A DNA stretch of 38,628 bases from an uncultured Veillonellaceae bacterium (GTDB taxonomy: Bacteria > Bacillota > Negativicutes > Selenomonadales > Selenomonadaceae): positions 1-38,628 of the forward strand of contig ONCF01000111.1 in the NCBI GenBank assembly GCA_900316275.1, given 5' to 3'. The position numbers and the translations under genes are program-made. The notes beneath the pieces were generated by a model. That model did not search any database. It was not told the origin of the DNA and worked only from the letters and a program-made list of their open reading frames with translations. Shown piece by piece: positions 23,131-31,226 of this stretch (positions are counted from its first letter, which is position 1; the number at the start of each line of letters is the position of its first letter).

Positions 23131-24411
23131 TTAAATGCTGTGCCAGAGCGACTGGAAGAACGCGCCCACGGTGCGGAAGAACGACTTTTTCTCCACCGTC
23201 GCGCCTGCCACGAGGTCGACGCGTGCACACTCCTGTCCCTGATAGCTCACCACAAGCTGGCCCACGACGTCGCCCGCCTGCACGGGAGCCGCCAGACTGT
23301 GTGGCAGCTCGAATGTGGTCTCGTACTCGTGGCCGTCACCGCCCTTGTCACGCGGCAGCACAACATCTTTAGCCGCCTGCACGGGCACGGACTGGCTTTT
23401 GCCCGAGCGCACGGGCAGCTGGCAGACCGTCTCGCCCGCCGTCAGCAGGCGGTGGCTCTCCACCTGGCGGAAGCCGTAGTCCAGCAGTGCAATGGAGTCA
23501 TTCCACATATAGGTCGAGTCCAGCACGACCGTCACGAGCTGCAGGCCGTCCTTTTTCGCGCCCGACACGAGGCAGCGTCCCGCCGCGTCCGTGTAGCCCG
23601 TCTTGACACCATTGCCGCCCTTGTAGAGCCAGAGCATCTGGTTCTCGTTGCGCAGCAGATGCGTGTCATCCTTGACCCAGGGGAACGTGGCCTCCTTCGT
23701 GCTCACGATTTCCTCGAAATGCGGCACCTCACGATAGCCGTAGGCCGTAATGAGCGCGAGGTCGTGCGCCGTTGTGTAGTGATTTTCATCGGGCAGACCA
23801 CTGGAGTTGACGAAAGAGGTGTCCCTGGCCCCGATGGCGTGCGCCTTCTCCGTCATCATGCGCGCGAATGCCTCCACAGAACCCGCCACGTGCTCGGCCA
23901 CAGCCACGGTCGCATCGTTGCCGGAGCGCAGCATCATGCCCTGCAGCAGTTCGCCCATCGGCACCTCGTCGCCAGCCTGCAGCCAGAGCGTCGAGCCCTC
24001 CGTGCCCTCGGCGTGGCGGCTCACCGTCACCGTTTCGTCCAGGCTGCAGTGCTCGAGCGCCACGATGAGCGTCATGATTTTCGTCGTGCTCGCGGGGAAA
24101 CGCCGCGTATCCATGTCGCGCTCGTAAATGATGCGTCCCGTCGCCGCGTCCATGACGACAGCTGAACGGGCCGTCAGCGTCTGCAGCGGATCACTTGGCG
24201 AAACATAGAGTCCCGGGATGTTCGGCCGCTCGCGTTGGTCGATGCGGAACATCGCCCCCGTATGCGGGCCCGCCGTGTCCTCATCCGCCCAGGTCGTATC
24301 CGTCACCGCCTCGTGACGTGGTGCCGCCCCGGTGAGCGGCGCACTCAGGCCCGCCACGATACACAGTGCCAGCAGGCTGCTGCCCGCTTTCGTAGATAGC
24401 CGATTCTTCAA
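23131..24411 (-). CDS. dacF: D-alanyl-D-alanine carboxypeptidase (DacF-like, peptidase S11)
   Basis: Trims the terminal D-alanine from peptidoglycan pentapeptides outside the membrane. The first 30 residues form a Sec signal peptide (basic start, LLALCIVAGL core, cut after GAA). Active-site motifs are STTK (Ser108, Lys111), SGN (163-165) and KTG (270-272). The C-terminal beta domain (about 325-410) is followed by an amphipathic TVGAFFQSLWHSI tail that can anchor it to the membrane, as in the PBP5/DacF group. It starts with TTG, with AAAGGAG 10 nt upstream. A 15-codon open frame ends on that ribosome site. It is the first large gene of a six-gene transcript. Confidence 0.94.
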   Translation of the reverse strand: MKNRLSTKAGSSLLALCIVAGLSAPLTGAAPRHEAVTDTTWADEDTAGPHTGAMFRIDQRERPNIPGLYVSPSDPLQTLTARSAVVMDAATGRIIYERDMDTRRFPASTTKIMTLIVALEHCSLDETVTVSRHAEGTEGSTLWLQAGDEVPMGELLQGMMLRSGNDATVAVAEHVAGSVEAFARMMTEKAHAIGARDTSFVNSSGLPDENHYTTAHDLALITAYGYREVPHFEEIVSTKEATFPWVKDDTHLLRNENQMLWLYKGGNGVKTGYTDAAGRCLVSGAKKDGLQLVTVVLDSTYMWNDSIALLDYGFRQVESHRLLTAGETVCQLPVRSGKSQSVPVQAAKDVVLPRDKGGDGHEYETTFELPHSLAAPVQAGDVVGQLVVSYQGQECARVDLVAGATVEKKSFFRTVGAFFQSLWHSI

Positions 24412-24426
24412 GGGATAAAAACTCCT

Positions 24427-24474
24427 TTATCGTGAAGCAATGCCGACGCGCGCCCGCACTGCCTCCTTTTTCAT
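24427..24474 (-). CDS. Possible leaderless leader peptide before dacF
   Basis: ATG followed by 14 codons gives MKKEAVRARVGIASR and a TAA that overlaps the dacF ribosome site (24422-24428). The ATG lies 9 nt beyond the -10 box, so the transcript would start almost exactly at this codon. An internal AAAAAGGAGG precedes an in-frame GTG that would give a 10-residue form, but the spacing is short. It could tune dacF translation, or be chance. No homology is claimed. Confidence 0.3.
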   Translation of the reverse strand: MKKEAVRARVGIASR

Positions 24475-24482
24475 ATCATTTT

Positions 24483-24511
24483 ATTCTATCATGCAGCCAC
24501 GGCCTTGACAA
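24483..24511 (-). promoter_or_regulatory. Promoter of the dacF-rluB-FAD-aroA-cmk-plsC operon
   Basis: TTGTCA (24506-24511) and TAGAAT (24483-24488) are 17 nt apart, with TGA before the -10 box (extended -10). An inverted repeat TTGACA/TGTCAA (24505-24510 and 24530-24535) spans the -35 region and could be a regulator site. Confidence 0.82.
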
Positions 24512-24555
24512 CCTGCCGCCTGCTGCCAATGTCAACGTGACCCCCAGGTCGCGCC

Positions 24556-27500
24556 TCAGCGCAACTTGACGCAGGACTCACCGAGCAGCGTCACGAGCGC
24601 CGTCATGGTCGCATCGTCAGCGGCCATGGTGCTCAGCTCGGGCGGCAATGGCTGCCAGACCGTACCGATGCGCAGATGCACGGGCGAGGCCCCGGGATGG
24701 GCCGTGATGAAGTCTTTGAGCTGCTGTTGCAACTCGGCCGTACCCTGCGCCGCCGTCAGCAGCAGATAGTACTCGGGCTCGTAGTCATCAATATCCCAGC
24801 ATTTATCGGCCAGCACCTTCACACCGTCGTCCTGGAAATCCGTGCGTCCCTGAATGATGAGCGCCGCATCCGGCACGAGCAGGTTCACGTACTGATAGAA
24901 CGTGCGCGGGAACACCGTGACCTCGATGCTGTCCGTGAAATCCTCCAGCGTGAGGAAACACATCGTATCGCCTTTTTTCGTCGTGATGCGCTTCGCGGAG
25001 CGCACGAGGCCACCGATGCGCACGAGCTGCTTGTCCTGTACGCCGCCGCTGAGCAACACACTGAGTGGTGGCAGATGCTTGAGCTTCGGCGCGTAGCGGT
25101 CCAGCGGGTGCCCCGTGATGTAAAAGCCCGTGTTCTCCTTTTCCCACGCGAGGCGCTCCACATCCTCCACCTCGGGAATGTCGGGTAGCCGCAGCTGCAC
25201 GGAGACCGCCAGCGCTTCGTCGCTGAACAGGTTCAGCTGGCCCGTGAGGTTGTCTTTCTGCGCCTGCTGGGCCTCCACCACGGCCTGGTCCAGCACGGCG
25301 AGCAGCTGCGAGCGCCGTGCACCCGTGCTGTCAAACGCGCCGCATTTGATGAGGCTCTCTATCATGCGCTTGTTCAGCACGCGCATGTCGACGCGCGAGC
25401 AGAAATCGAGCAGGTCCTCAAACGGACCGTCAGCCTGCCGCACCTGCATCATGTTCTCGATGGCGGACTCACCTACGTTGCGCACGGCCGCAAGGCCGAA
25501 GCGGATGGCCTCGCCGTCGACCGTGAACTGCGCGTCACTGGCGTTGATATCCGGCGGCAAAATCTGGATATTCATGCGGCGGCAGAGGTCGATGTACTGT
25601 GGCACGCGCTGCGTATCCATAACACTCGTGAGCATGGCCGCCATGAACTCCGCGGGATAATGCGCCTTGAGATAGGCCGTCTGCCAGGCCACAAGCGCAT
25701 AGGCCGCACTGTGCGATTTGTTAAAACCGTAGTTGGCAAAATGCGTGAGCAGGTCGAAAATCGTATTCGCGAGTCCCGGCTCAAGACCGTTCTTTTTACA
25801 GCCGTCGAGAAAGTCCTGCTTCTGCGCCATGAGGATTTCGGCCTTTTTCTTGCCCATGGCGCGCCGCAGCAAATCGGCCTGCCCGAGGCTGAAGCCCGCG
25901 AGCACCTGCACGACCTGCATGACCTGCTCCTGATAGAGCACAACGCCGAACGTCTCCTTGAGGATGGGCTCCAGCAGCGGGTGCAGGTACTCGACCTGCT
26001 TCGTGCCGCGGCGGCCCGCGATGAAATCATCCACCATGCCCGAGCCGAGTGGCCCCGGCCGGTAGAGTGCCACAGTCGGGATGAGGTCGGCAAAGCACGT
26101 CGGCGCGATATCCTTGACGAGGTTCGTCATGCCGCCCGACTCCATCTGAAACACCGCGCCCGTGCGCCCGGCACAGAGCATCTTTGACGTCAGCTCGTCC
26201 GCGAGCGGAATGTGGCGGATATCGACCTTTTCGCCGCGCGTCTTCTCGATATTGGCGAGACAGTCACTGATGACCGTGAGCGTGCGCAGGCCGAGAAAGT
26301 CCATTTTCAGCAGGCCGAGCTCCTCGACGTGATCCTTGTCGTACTCCGTGATGAGCGTGCCCTCGTCCATGGAGACCGGCACGTAGTCCGTGAGCGGGTG
26401 GCGCGCGATGACGACGCCCGCCGCATGTGTAGAGGTGTTGCGTGGCAGCCCCTCCACCTGGCGCGCGAGGTCGATGAGCCGTTTGACCTCCGCATCGCCC
26501 TCATAGAGCTGGCGAAAATCCTGCGAGCTCTTGAGTGCGCCGTCGATGGTGATGTGCAGCTCGTTCGGAATGAGCTTCGCGATATCCGAGACCTGGGAGT
26601 ACGGCATGCCCAGCACGCGCCCCACGTCGCGGATGGCGCCCTTGGCTGCCATCGTACCAAACGTGACAATCTGCGCCACGTGGTCGGCGCCGTAGCGACG
26701 CTTTACATACTCGATGACCTCGCCGCGACGGATGTAGTCAAAGTCCACGTCGATATCCGGCATGGTCACGCGCTCCGGATTCAGGAAGCGCTCAAAGAGC
26801 AGGTCGTACCGGAGCGGGTCGATGCTCGTGATGCCGAGGATGTAAGAGACGATAGAGCCAGCCGCCGAGCCACGCCCCGGACCCACGCCGATGCCGACCT
26901 CGCGACAGTAGTTGATATAGTCCCAGACGATGAGGAAATAGCTGTCGTAGCCCATGCGGTGGATAATCGCGAGCTCGTAGTCCAGGCGCTTGCGGATGGC
27001 GTCCGTCACCTCAGGATAGCACGTAGGCAGCTGCTTTTCGCAGAGCGCGCGCAGATAGGCCTCATCATCTTTATACGGCTCAGGAATGGGGTAATACGGC
27101 AGCTGTGTATGGCCGAACTCGAACTCCACCTGGCAGCGCTCCGCAATGCGCTGCGTGTTCGCGATAGCCCCGGGGTACTCGTCCTCGGGGAACAGTTCCG
27201 CCATCATTGCGGGCGGCTTCAGATAGTAGTCATCGCTGTTGAAACGCATGCGGTCCGGGTCATCCAGCGAGCGCCCCGTCTGCAGACAGAGCAGTATATC
27301 GTGGAACTCGCTGTCCTCGCGGTGCACATAGTGCAAATCGTTCGTTGCCACGAGGCCGAGACCGTATTTTGCTGCCAGCTGCACGAGGCCGCGGTTCGCT
27401 TTCTGCTCCTCAGGCAGGCCGTGGCGCTGCACCTCGAGGAAGAAATTTTCTTTACCAAAGATGTCGATATATTCCTGCACGAGCTGCTCCGCCCGCGCGT

Positions 27501-27981
27501 CATCGCCCTGAATGAGCGCGCGTGGTATCTCGCCCGCCACGCAGGCCGACAGGCAGATGAGCCCTTCATGGTATTTACGCAGCAATTCCTTGTCCACGCG
27601 CGGCTTGTAGTAAAAACCCTCGATATGCGCAAGTGAAACCAGTTTTACCAGATTGCGATAACCAGTCTGATTTTCCGCGAGCAGAATGAGGTGGTAATAG
27701 CGGACACCCTGCACCTCTTCACGCTGCTGACGCGCGCCCGGCGCGAGATAGACCTCGCAGCCGATGACGGGTCGGATGCCCTCTTTTTTGCAGGCTTTAT
27801 AAAAATCAATGACGCCATACATGACGCCGTGGTCTGTAATGGCCAGTGAGTCCATGCCCAGCGCCTTCGCCGTGTGCACGAGGTCGCCGATGCGGCTTGC
27901 GCCATCGAGCAGGCTGAACTCCGTATGCACATGCAGATGCGCAAAGGGAATCTGTTTCTCCGCCTGTGCCGTCTCCGCCAT
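24556..27981 (-). CDS. dnaE: DNA polymerase III subunit alpha (DnaE)
   Basis: Replicative-type C-family DNA polymerase, 1141 residues. The PHP domain opens HLHVHTEFSLLDGASRIGDL (15-34) and contains ITDHGVMYG and the EVQRHG segment. The polymerase core has GPGRGSAAGS (367-376) and the metal-binding aspartates in MPDIDVDFDY (Asp409, Asp411), followed by LGLLKMDFLGL. The helix-hairpin-helix and OB domains (VRIGGLVRSAKRITTKKGD) lie near the C-terminus. It is the DnaE type, lacking an inserted exonuclease. The ATG at 27979-27981 has GGGAGG 7 nt upstream; an ATG five codons earlier does not. It is preceded by a -10-rich promoter region. Confidence 0.97.
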   Translation of the reverse strand: MAETAQAEKQIPFAHLHVHTEFSLLDGASRIGDLVHTAKALGMDSLAITDHGVMYGVIDFYKACKKEGIRPVIGCEVYLAPGARQQREEVQGVRYYHLILLAENQTGYRNLVKLVSLAHIEGFYYKPRVDKELLRKYHEGLICLSACVAGEIPRALIQGDDARAEQLVQEYIDIFGKENFFLEVQRHGLPEEQKANRGLVQLAAKYGLGLVATNDLHYVHREDSEFHDILLCLQTGRSLDDPDRMRFNSDDYYLKPPAMMAELFPEDEYPGAIANTQRIAERCQVEFEFGHTQLPYYPIPEPYKDDEAYLRALCEKQLPTCYPEVTDAIRKRLDYELAIIHRMGYDSYFLIVWDYINYCREVGIGVGPGRGSAAGSIVSYILGITSIDPLRYDLLFERFLNPERVTMPDIDVDFDYIRRGEVIEYVKRRYGADHVAQIVTFGTMAAKGAIRDVGRVLGMPYSQVSDIAKLIPNELHITIDGALKSSQDFRQLYEGDAEVKRLIDLARQVEGLPRNTSTHAAGVVIARHPLTDYVPVSMDEGTLITEYDKDHVEELGLLKMDFLGLRTLTVISDCLANIEKTRGEKVDIRHIPLADELTSKMLCAGRTGAVFQMESGGMTNLVKDIAPTCFADLIPTVALYRPGPLGSGMVDDFIAGRRGTKQVEYLHPLLEPILKETFGVVLYQEQVMQVVQVLAGFSLGQADLLRRAMGKKKAEILMAQKQDFLDGCKKNGLEPGLANTIFDLLTHFANYGFNKSHSAAYALVAWQTAYLKAHYPAEFMAAMLTSVMDTQRVPQYIDLCRRMNIQILPPDINASDAQFTVDGEAIRFGLAAVRNVGESAIENMMQVRQADGPFEDLLDFCSRVDMRVLNKRMIESLIKCGAFDSTGARRSQLLAVLDQAVVEAQQAQKDNLTGQLNLFSDEALAVSVQLRLPDIPEVEDVERLAWEKENTGFYITGHPLDRYAPKLKHLPPLSVLLSGGVQDKQLVRIGGLVRSAKRITTKKGDTMCFLTLEDFTDSIEVTVFPRTFYQYVNLLVPDAALIIQGRTDFQDDGVKVLADKCWDIDDYEPEYYLLLTAAQGTAELQQQLKDFITAHPGASPVHLRIGTVWQPLPPELSTMAADDATMTALVTLLGESCVKLR

Positions 27982-28059
27982 CTGACTACCTCCCACCAGT
28001 ATATGAGTACGCTGCAGCCGGGGGCCACAGCAATGCTTGTACTAAAAGATAACCATATT

Positions 28060-28088
28060 ATTATATGCCATACTGCACCAAAAATAAA
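28060..28088 (-). promoter_or_regulatory. Probable dnaE promoter
   Basis: A perfect TATAAT (28060-28065) is preceded 17 nt upstream by the weak TTTATT. The surrounding sequence is AT-rich. The start would lie about 70 nt before the dnaE ATG. Confidence 0.48.
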
Positions 28089-28139
28089 GCACCTTTGACT
28101 ATCTGTCTCTGACCAAAATACGTTATGGGCACCCGTGCC

Positions 28140-28170
28140 AACAAAAAGAGCAGCCTATGTTCAGCTGCTC
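28140..28170 (-). terminator. Intrinsic terminator after the 28193-28672 gene
   Basis: A 7-bp GAGCAGC/GCTGCTC stem (28148-28154 and 28164-28170) runs into TTTTTGTTGG on the minus strand. Confidence 0.87.
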
Positions 28171-28192
28171 ACAATAGCCTGTATTTTCGCTC

Positions 28193-28672
28193 TCAATGCG
28201 TGGCCGGCATGGCGCGCATGATTTTGCTGCGCGAATAATGCCAGACTTTATCCCAGCGGCCCTCGTCGACGAGGTATTTTTTGCCCTTGGCCTGGAGCTC
28301 CTCGTAGAGCTTGTGCAACCAGGCGCGGAACTGCTCGAAGTCGGCTGGATGCTGGCCAAAGCCTTTTATCTGACGCGCCTTGCCGCCCTCCTCGCGGTAC
28401 GTCACATACCACTGGTCGCCGTCTTTGCCCTGCGCATCGTCCGCATGATAGCTGTCGAGCCAGTCGCGCACCTTGAGCTTTTCCCACGCCTCCACCCAGG
28501 CACTATGCTGCTGCTCCGGCGCCTCGTCCTTCGCCAGCTGCACGGCGTTGCCACTGATGGTACTGCCAAACTGCCCCTTGAGGAACGTCAGGCAGCGGTT
28601 GGCATCGACCAGCACATGAAACACCTTAAAACTCTGCTGACTGCCATCCACATATTCAATCTCTTTCAGCAC
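28193..28672 (-). CDS. Hypothetical protein, 159 residues
   Basis: I do not recognise a family. It is soluble, with no signal or membrane segment. It begins LKEIEYVDGSQQSFKVFHVL. A mid-region reads DGDQWYVTYREEGGKARQIKG then FGQHPADFEQFRAWLHKLYE, a pattern seen in small Firmicutes hypothetical proteins, and it ends in a basic stretch with SRSKIMRAM. The start is GTG (28670-28672) with AAGGGG 9 nt upstream. It is a single-gene transcript between an extended -10 promoter and a terminator. Nothing about the neighbours (dnaE, RNase J) points to a job. Confidence 0.72.
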   Translation of the reverse strand: MLKEIEYVDGSQQSFKVFHVLVDANRCLTFLKGQFGSTISGNAVQLAKDEAPEQQHSAWVEAWEKLKVRDWLDSYHADDAQGKDGDQWYVTYREEGGKARQIKGFGQHPADFEQFRAWLHKLYEELQAKGKKYLVDEGRWDKVWHYSRSKIMRAMPATH

Positions 28673-28738
28673 AATAATCAGCCCCTTAAAAGCCAGATAT
28701 AAGCCTCATGATTTACCAAAACTTAGGAACACATCCTA

Positions 28739-28747
28739 ATTATACCA
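28739..28747 (-). promoter_or_regulatory. Extended -10 promoter of the 28193-28672 gene
   Basis: TGG followed by TATAAT (28739-28744 on the plus strand, extension at 28745-28747). No good -35 box is present at 17 nt (GCGCAT). It lies about 65 nt before the GTG start. Confidence 0.5.
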
Positions 28748-28783
28748 CTTCTTTTCAGAAATGCGCGCCTAATACGTAAAAAA

Positions 28784-28817
28784 TAAGCAAAAACCGCTGG
28801 TAAACTCTCACCAGCGG
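28784..28817 (-). terminator. Intrinsic terminator after rnj
   Basis: An 8-bp stem, CCGCTGGT/ACCAGCGG (28794-28801 and 28810-28817), with an 8-nt loop, is followed by TTTTTGCTT on the minus strand. Confidence 0.9.
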
Positions 28818-28838
28818 CTGATATTACGTAAGCTGTAA

Positions 28839-30503
28839 TCAGATTTCCATGATAATCGGCAAAATCATCGGGCGGCGGCGCGTTTTGTCGAAGAGGTAGC
28901 GGCCGAGGGCGTCGCGGACGTTGGCCTTGATGGCGGCCCACTCCTTGACGTTCTCGTCCTCGCAACGGTCGAGCGCCTGCTGCACGCGGGCGCGCGCCTC
29001 GTCCATAAGCGCCTCGGACTCGCGCACGTAGACGAAGCCACGCGACACGATGTCCGGGCCGGCCACGACGCGGTTCGTCTGGCGGTTCATCGTCACGACG
29101 ACAATGAGGATACCGTCCTGTGAGAGCTGGCGGCGGTCACGCAGTACGATGTTGCCCACATCGCCGACGCCGAGGCCGTCAACCATGACCATACCGGCCT
29201 GCACCTTGCCTGCCACGGTGCCTTTGTCCTTCGTGAACTCGAACACGAGGCCGTTCTCGCCGATAAAGACGTTCTCCTTCGGCATGCCGAGCTCACGCGC
29301 GAGCTGCGCGTGCTTCACGAGGTGATGATACTCGCCGTGCACGGGAATGAAGAATTTTGGGCGCACAAGGTTGTGCATGAGCTTGAGCTCCTCACGGCTC
29401 GCATGGCCCGAGACGTGAATGCCCTCGCCACGGCCGTAGATGACGTCAGCGCCGAGCTTCAGCAGATTGTCGATGGTCTTCACGACCATTTTCTCGTTGC
29501 CCGGAATGGGGTTGGCCGAAATGATGACCGTGTCGCCCGGCACAATGCCGACCTTGCGGTGGTCGGACATGGCCATGCGCGTGAGCGCCGACATCGGCTC
29601 GCCCTGGCTGCCCGTCGTGATGACGACGACCTGCTCCATGCGGTAGTTGTTGATTTCGTCGATGTCGATGAGCGTGCCCTCCGGCGCGTGGATATAGCCG
29701 AGCTCGAGCGAGATGTTCACGACGTTGACCATGCTGCGGCCCAGCACGGCCACGCGGCGCTTGTAGCGTACAGCCGTGTCGATGACCTGCTGGATGCGGT
29801 GCACGTTCGAGGAGAACGTCGCGACGATAATGCGGCCGCGTGCCTTGTGGAACGCGCGGTCAAACGCCGCGCCCACCGTGCTCTCCGACGGCGTATGCCC
29901 CTCGCGCTCCGCGTTCGTGGAGTCGGCCATCATCACGAGCACGCCCTTGTTGCCGAGGTCGGAGAAACGGCGGAAATCCGTCATCTTGCCATCAATCGGC
30001 GTATAGTCGAGCTTGAAGTCACCCGTGTGCACGATCATGCCCACTGGCGTCTTGATAGAGAGGCCCACAGCATCGGGGATGGAGTGGTTCACGCGGATAA
30101 AGCCGACGCTGAAGCAGCCCACATTGATGATATCGCCCTGCATGACGGAGTGCAGATTGCTCGAGTCCACGCCGTTCTCCTGCAGACGCCCCTCGAGGAT
30201 GCCCAGCGTCAGACGCGTGCCATAGACCGGTACGTTAATCTGCTTCAGCACATACGGCAGCGCGCCGATATGATCCTCATGGCCGTGCGTGAGCACGATG
30301 GCCTTGATTTTATCCTTATTCTCGAGCAGATATGTGATGTCTGGGATAACGAGGTCGACGCCGAGCATCTCCTCATCTGGGAACATCAAGCCCGCATCGA
30401 TGACGAGAATTTCGTCGTCGCAGCGGATGACCGTCATATTTTTACCGATTTCCCCCAGGCCGCCCAGAGGAATGATTTGCAATTTCTGTGCTGTTTTAGC
30501 CAA
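28839..30503 (-). CDS. rnj: Ribonuclease J
   Basis: Metallo-beta-lactamase/beta-CASP nuclease with 5'-to-3' exonuclease and endonuclease activity, central to mRNA decay and rRNA processing in Firmicutes. Zinc ligands appear in THGHEDHIGALP and in VHTGDFKLD. The beta-CASP region has the ADSTNAEREGHTPSE and GIHVSGHASREE blocks, then FIPVHGEYHHL. At 554 residues it matches the B. subtilis RNase J1 length. The start is TTG at 30501-30503 with AGGTGAGGTG 8 nt upstream; an earlier GTG would fall inside that site. It is monocistronic with an unusually long leader. Confidence 0.97.
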   Translation of the reverse strand: MAKTAQKLQIIPLGGLGEIGKNMTVIRCDDEILVIDAGLMFPDEEMLGVDLVIPDITYLLENKDKIKAIVLTHGHEDHIGALPYVLKQINVPVYGTRLTLGILEGRLQENGVDSSNLHSVMQGDIINVGCFSVGFIRVNHSIPDAVGLSIKTPVGMIVHTGDFKLDYTPIDGKMTDFRRFSDLGNKGVLVMMADSTNAEREGHTPSESTVGAAFDRAFHKARGRIIVATFSSNVHRIQQVIDTAVRYKRRVAVLGRSMVNVVNISLELGYIHAPEGTLIDIDEINNYRMEQVVVITTGSQGEPMSALTRMAMSDHRKVGIVPGDTVIISANPIPGNEKMVVKTIDNLLKLGADVIYGRGEGIHVSGHASREELKLMHNLVRPKFFIPVHGEYHHLVKHAQLARELGMPKENVFIGENGLVFEFTKDKGTVAGKVQAGMVMVDGLGVGDVGNIVLRDRRQLSQDGILIVVVTMNRQTNRVVAGPDIVSRGFVYVRESEALMDEARARVQQALDRCEDENVKEWAAIKANVRDALGRYLFDKTRRRPMILPIIMEI

Positions 30504-30634
30504 AAAAATACACCTCACCTTTCATGATTATATATATTTATCGCTTGCTTACGGTTTGATAAATGATAATAGCAGCAATGCGCTCGCCTCTGCCCGTCAC
30601 AACGCTCCGGCAAAAGTGGCTCTTTAGTTAGCTA

Positions 30635-30671
30635 CACAAAAACAAGGCTGCTTTCCGTTCTCTTGACAGCC
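30635..30671 (-). promoter_or_regulatory. Attenuator-like hairpin in the rnj leader
   Basis: On the minus strand GGCTGT (30666-30671) pairs with GCAGCC (30646-30651), with TTGTTTTTGTG directly after. The stem is only 6 bp including a wobble, so termination would be partial or conditional. It lies about 50 nt downstream of the predicted start and 130 nt before rnj. Confidence 0.45.
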
Positions 30672-30727
30672 TGCACATGTGCCTGACAGTGCCCTATGTA
30701 GTTTTATCCGCTCAAATCATTTCCTTT

Positions 30728-30756
30728 ATTTTAGCATTCTGTGTACACATTGTAAA
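30728..30756 (-). promoter_or_regulatory. Distal rnj promoter
   Basis: TTTACA (30751-30756) and TAAAAT (30728-30733) are exactly 17 nt apart, with TGC before the -10 box. This is one of the best promoter matches in the window. It gives a leader of about 220 nt. Confidence 0.72.
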
Positions 30757-30785
30757 GGAAGGACGGCCAATTTCCGCGCGCGGGC

Positions 30786-30859
30786 ATAAAAAAACGCTGC
30801 CTGCATCGGGTGCCGGCACTGTAAAACGTGTCAGCAGTCTCTGCACCAGGCAGCGTTTT
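30786..30859 (-). terminator. Terminator with long structured loop after the 30871-31161 gene
   Basis: A perfect 13-bp stem, AAAACGCTGCCTG/CAGGCAGCGTTTT (30791-30803 and 30847-30859), encloses a 43-nt loop with an inner GGTGC/GCACC pairing. T7 follows on the minus strand. Confidence 0.82.
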
Positions 30860-30870
30860 GCGCTACGACT

Positions 30871-31161
30871 TTACTCGGCGGCCTCCATATCCAGCATGGC
30901 GACGTCGCAATCGGGCTCGGAGAGCATCCAGTTGTCGATGACCTCCCCGGCCGCCTCGATGAGCGCGCCATCCCCGGCCGTATACTCACCGCTCGGGCGA
31001 TGCCACTCCGAATACACCTTGTGCATGGTCTGCGGCCGTCCATGCTCCAAACGGTAGGCCACATCACCATGAATGCCCGCCGGCCGGATTTCCGCCACCA
31101 CGCGGTAACGGTCACTGTTGGGGTCGTGGAATAAAGCTCTGCCCACATCAATCTTCATCAT
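30871..31161 (-). CDS. Hypothetical protein, 96 residues
   Basis: Small acidic soluble protein without a recognised domain. It starts MMKIDVGRALFHDPNSDRY, includes VVAEIRPAGIHGDVAYRLEH and YSEWHRPSGEYTAGDGALIE and ends in an acidic LDMEAAE. Two ATG codons in a row form the start, behind a weak AAAAGAG site. It is followed by a terminator and preceded by about 250 nt of non-coding sequence with a rod-like inverted repeat. Function unknown. Confidence 0.7.
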   Translation of the reverse strand: MMKIDVGRALFHDPNSDRYRVVAEIRPAGIHGDVAYRLEHGRPQTMHKVYSEWHRPSGEYTAGDGALIEAAGEVIDNWMLSEPDCDVAMLDMEAAE

Positions 31162-31226
31162 ACTTCACTCTTTTCTATCACAATGCCGTTTCCCTGTTCC
31201 CTGGCACCATCTATGCATTCCCTTTT

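Larger units (their letters stand above)
30504..30870 (-). other. 367-nt non-coding stretch: rnj leader, rnj promoters and an upstream terminator
   Basis: Reading on the minus strand, it holds the terminator of the small gene at 30871 (30786-30859), then the good promoter at 30728-30756, then about 220 nt of untranslated leader. The leader contains the palindrome GCACATGTGC (30673-30682), a hairpin with a U run (30635-30671) and, 35 nt before the gene, a second TATAAT (30527-30532) without a good -35 box. No protein-coding frame with a ribosome site was seen. Confidence 0.7.

Noticed and set aside
26212-27636. Long open frame on the plus strand opposite dnaE
   Set aside because: dnaE is certain from its PHP and polymerase motifs; the opposite frame has no family features.
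29310-30527. Long open frame on the plus strand opposite rnj
   Set aside because: His/Asp/Val-rich shadow of the RNase J frame without a ribosome site.
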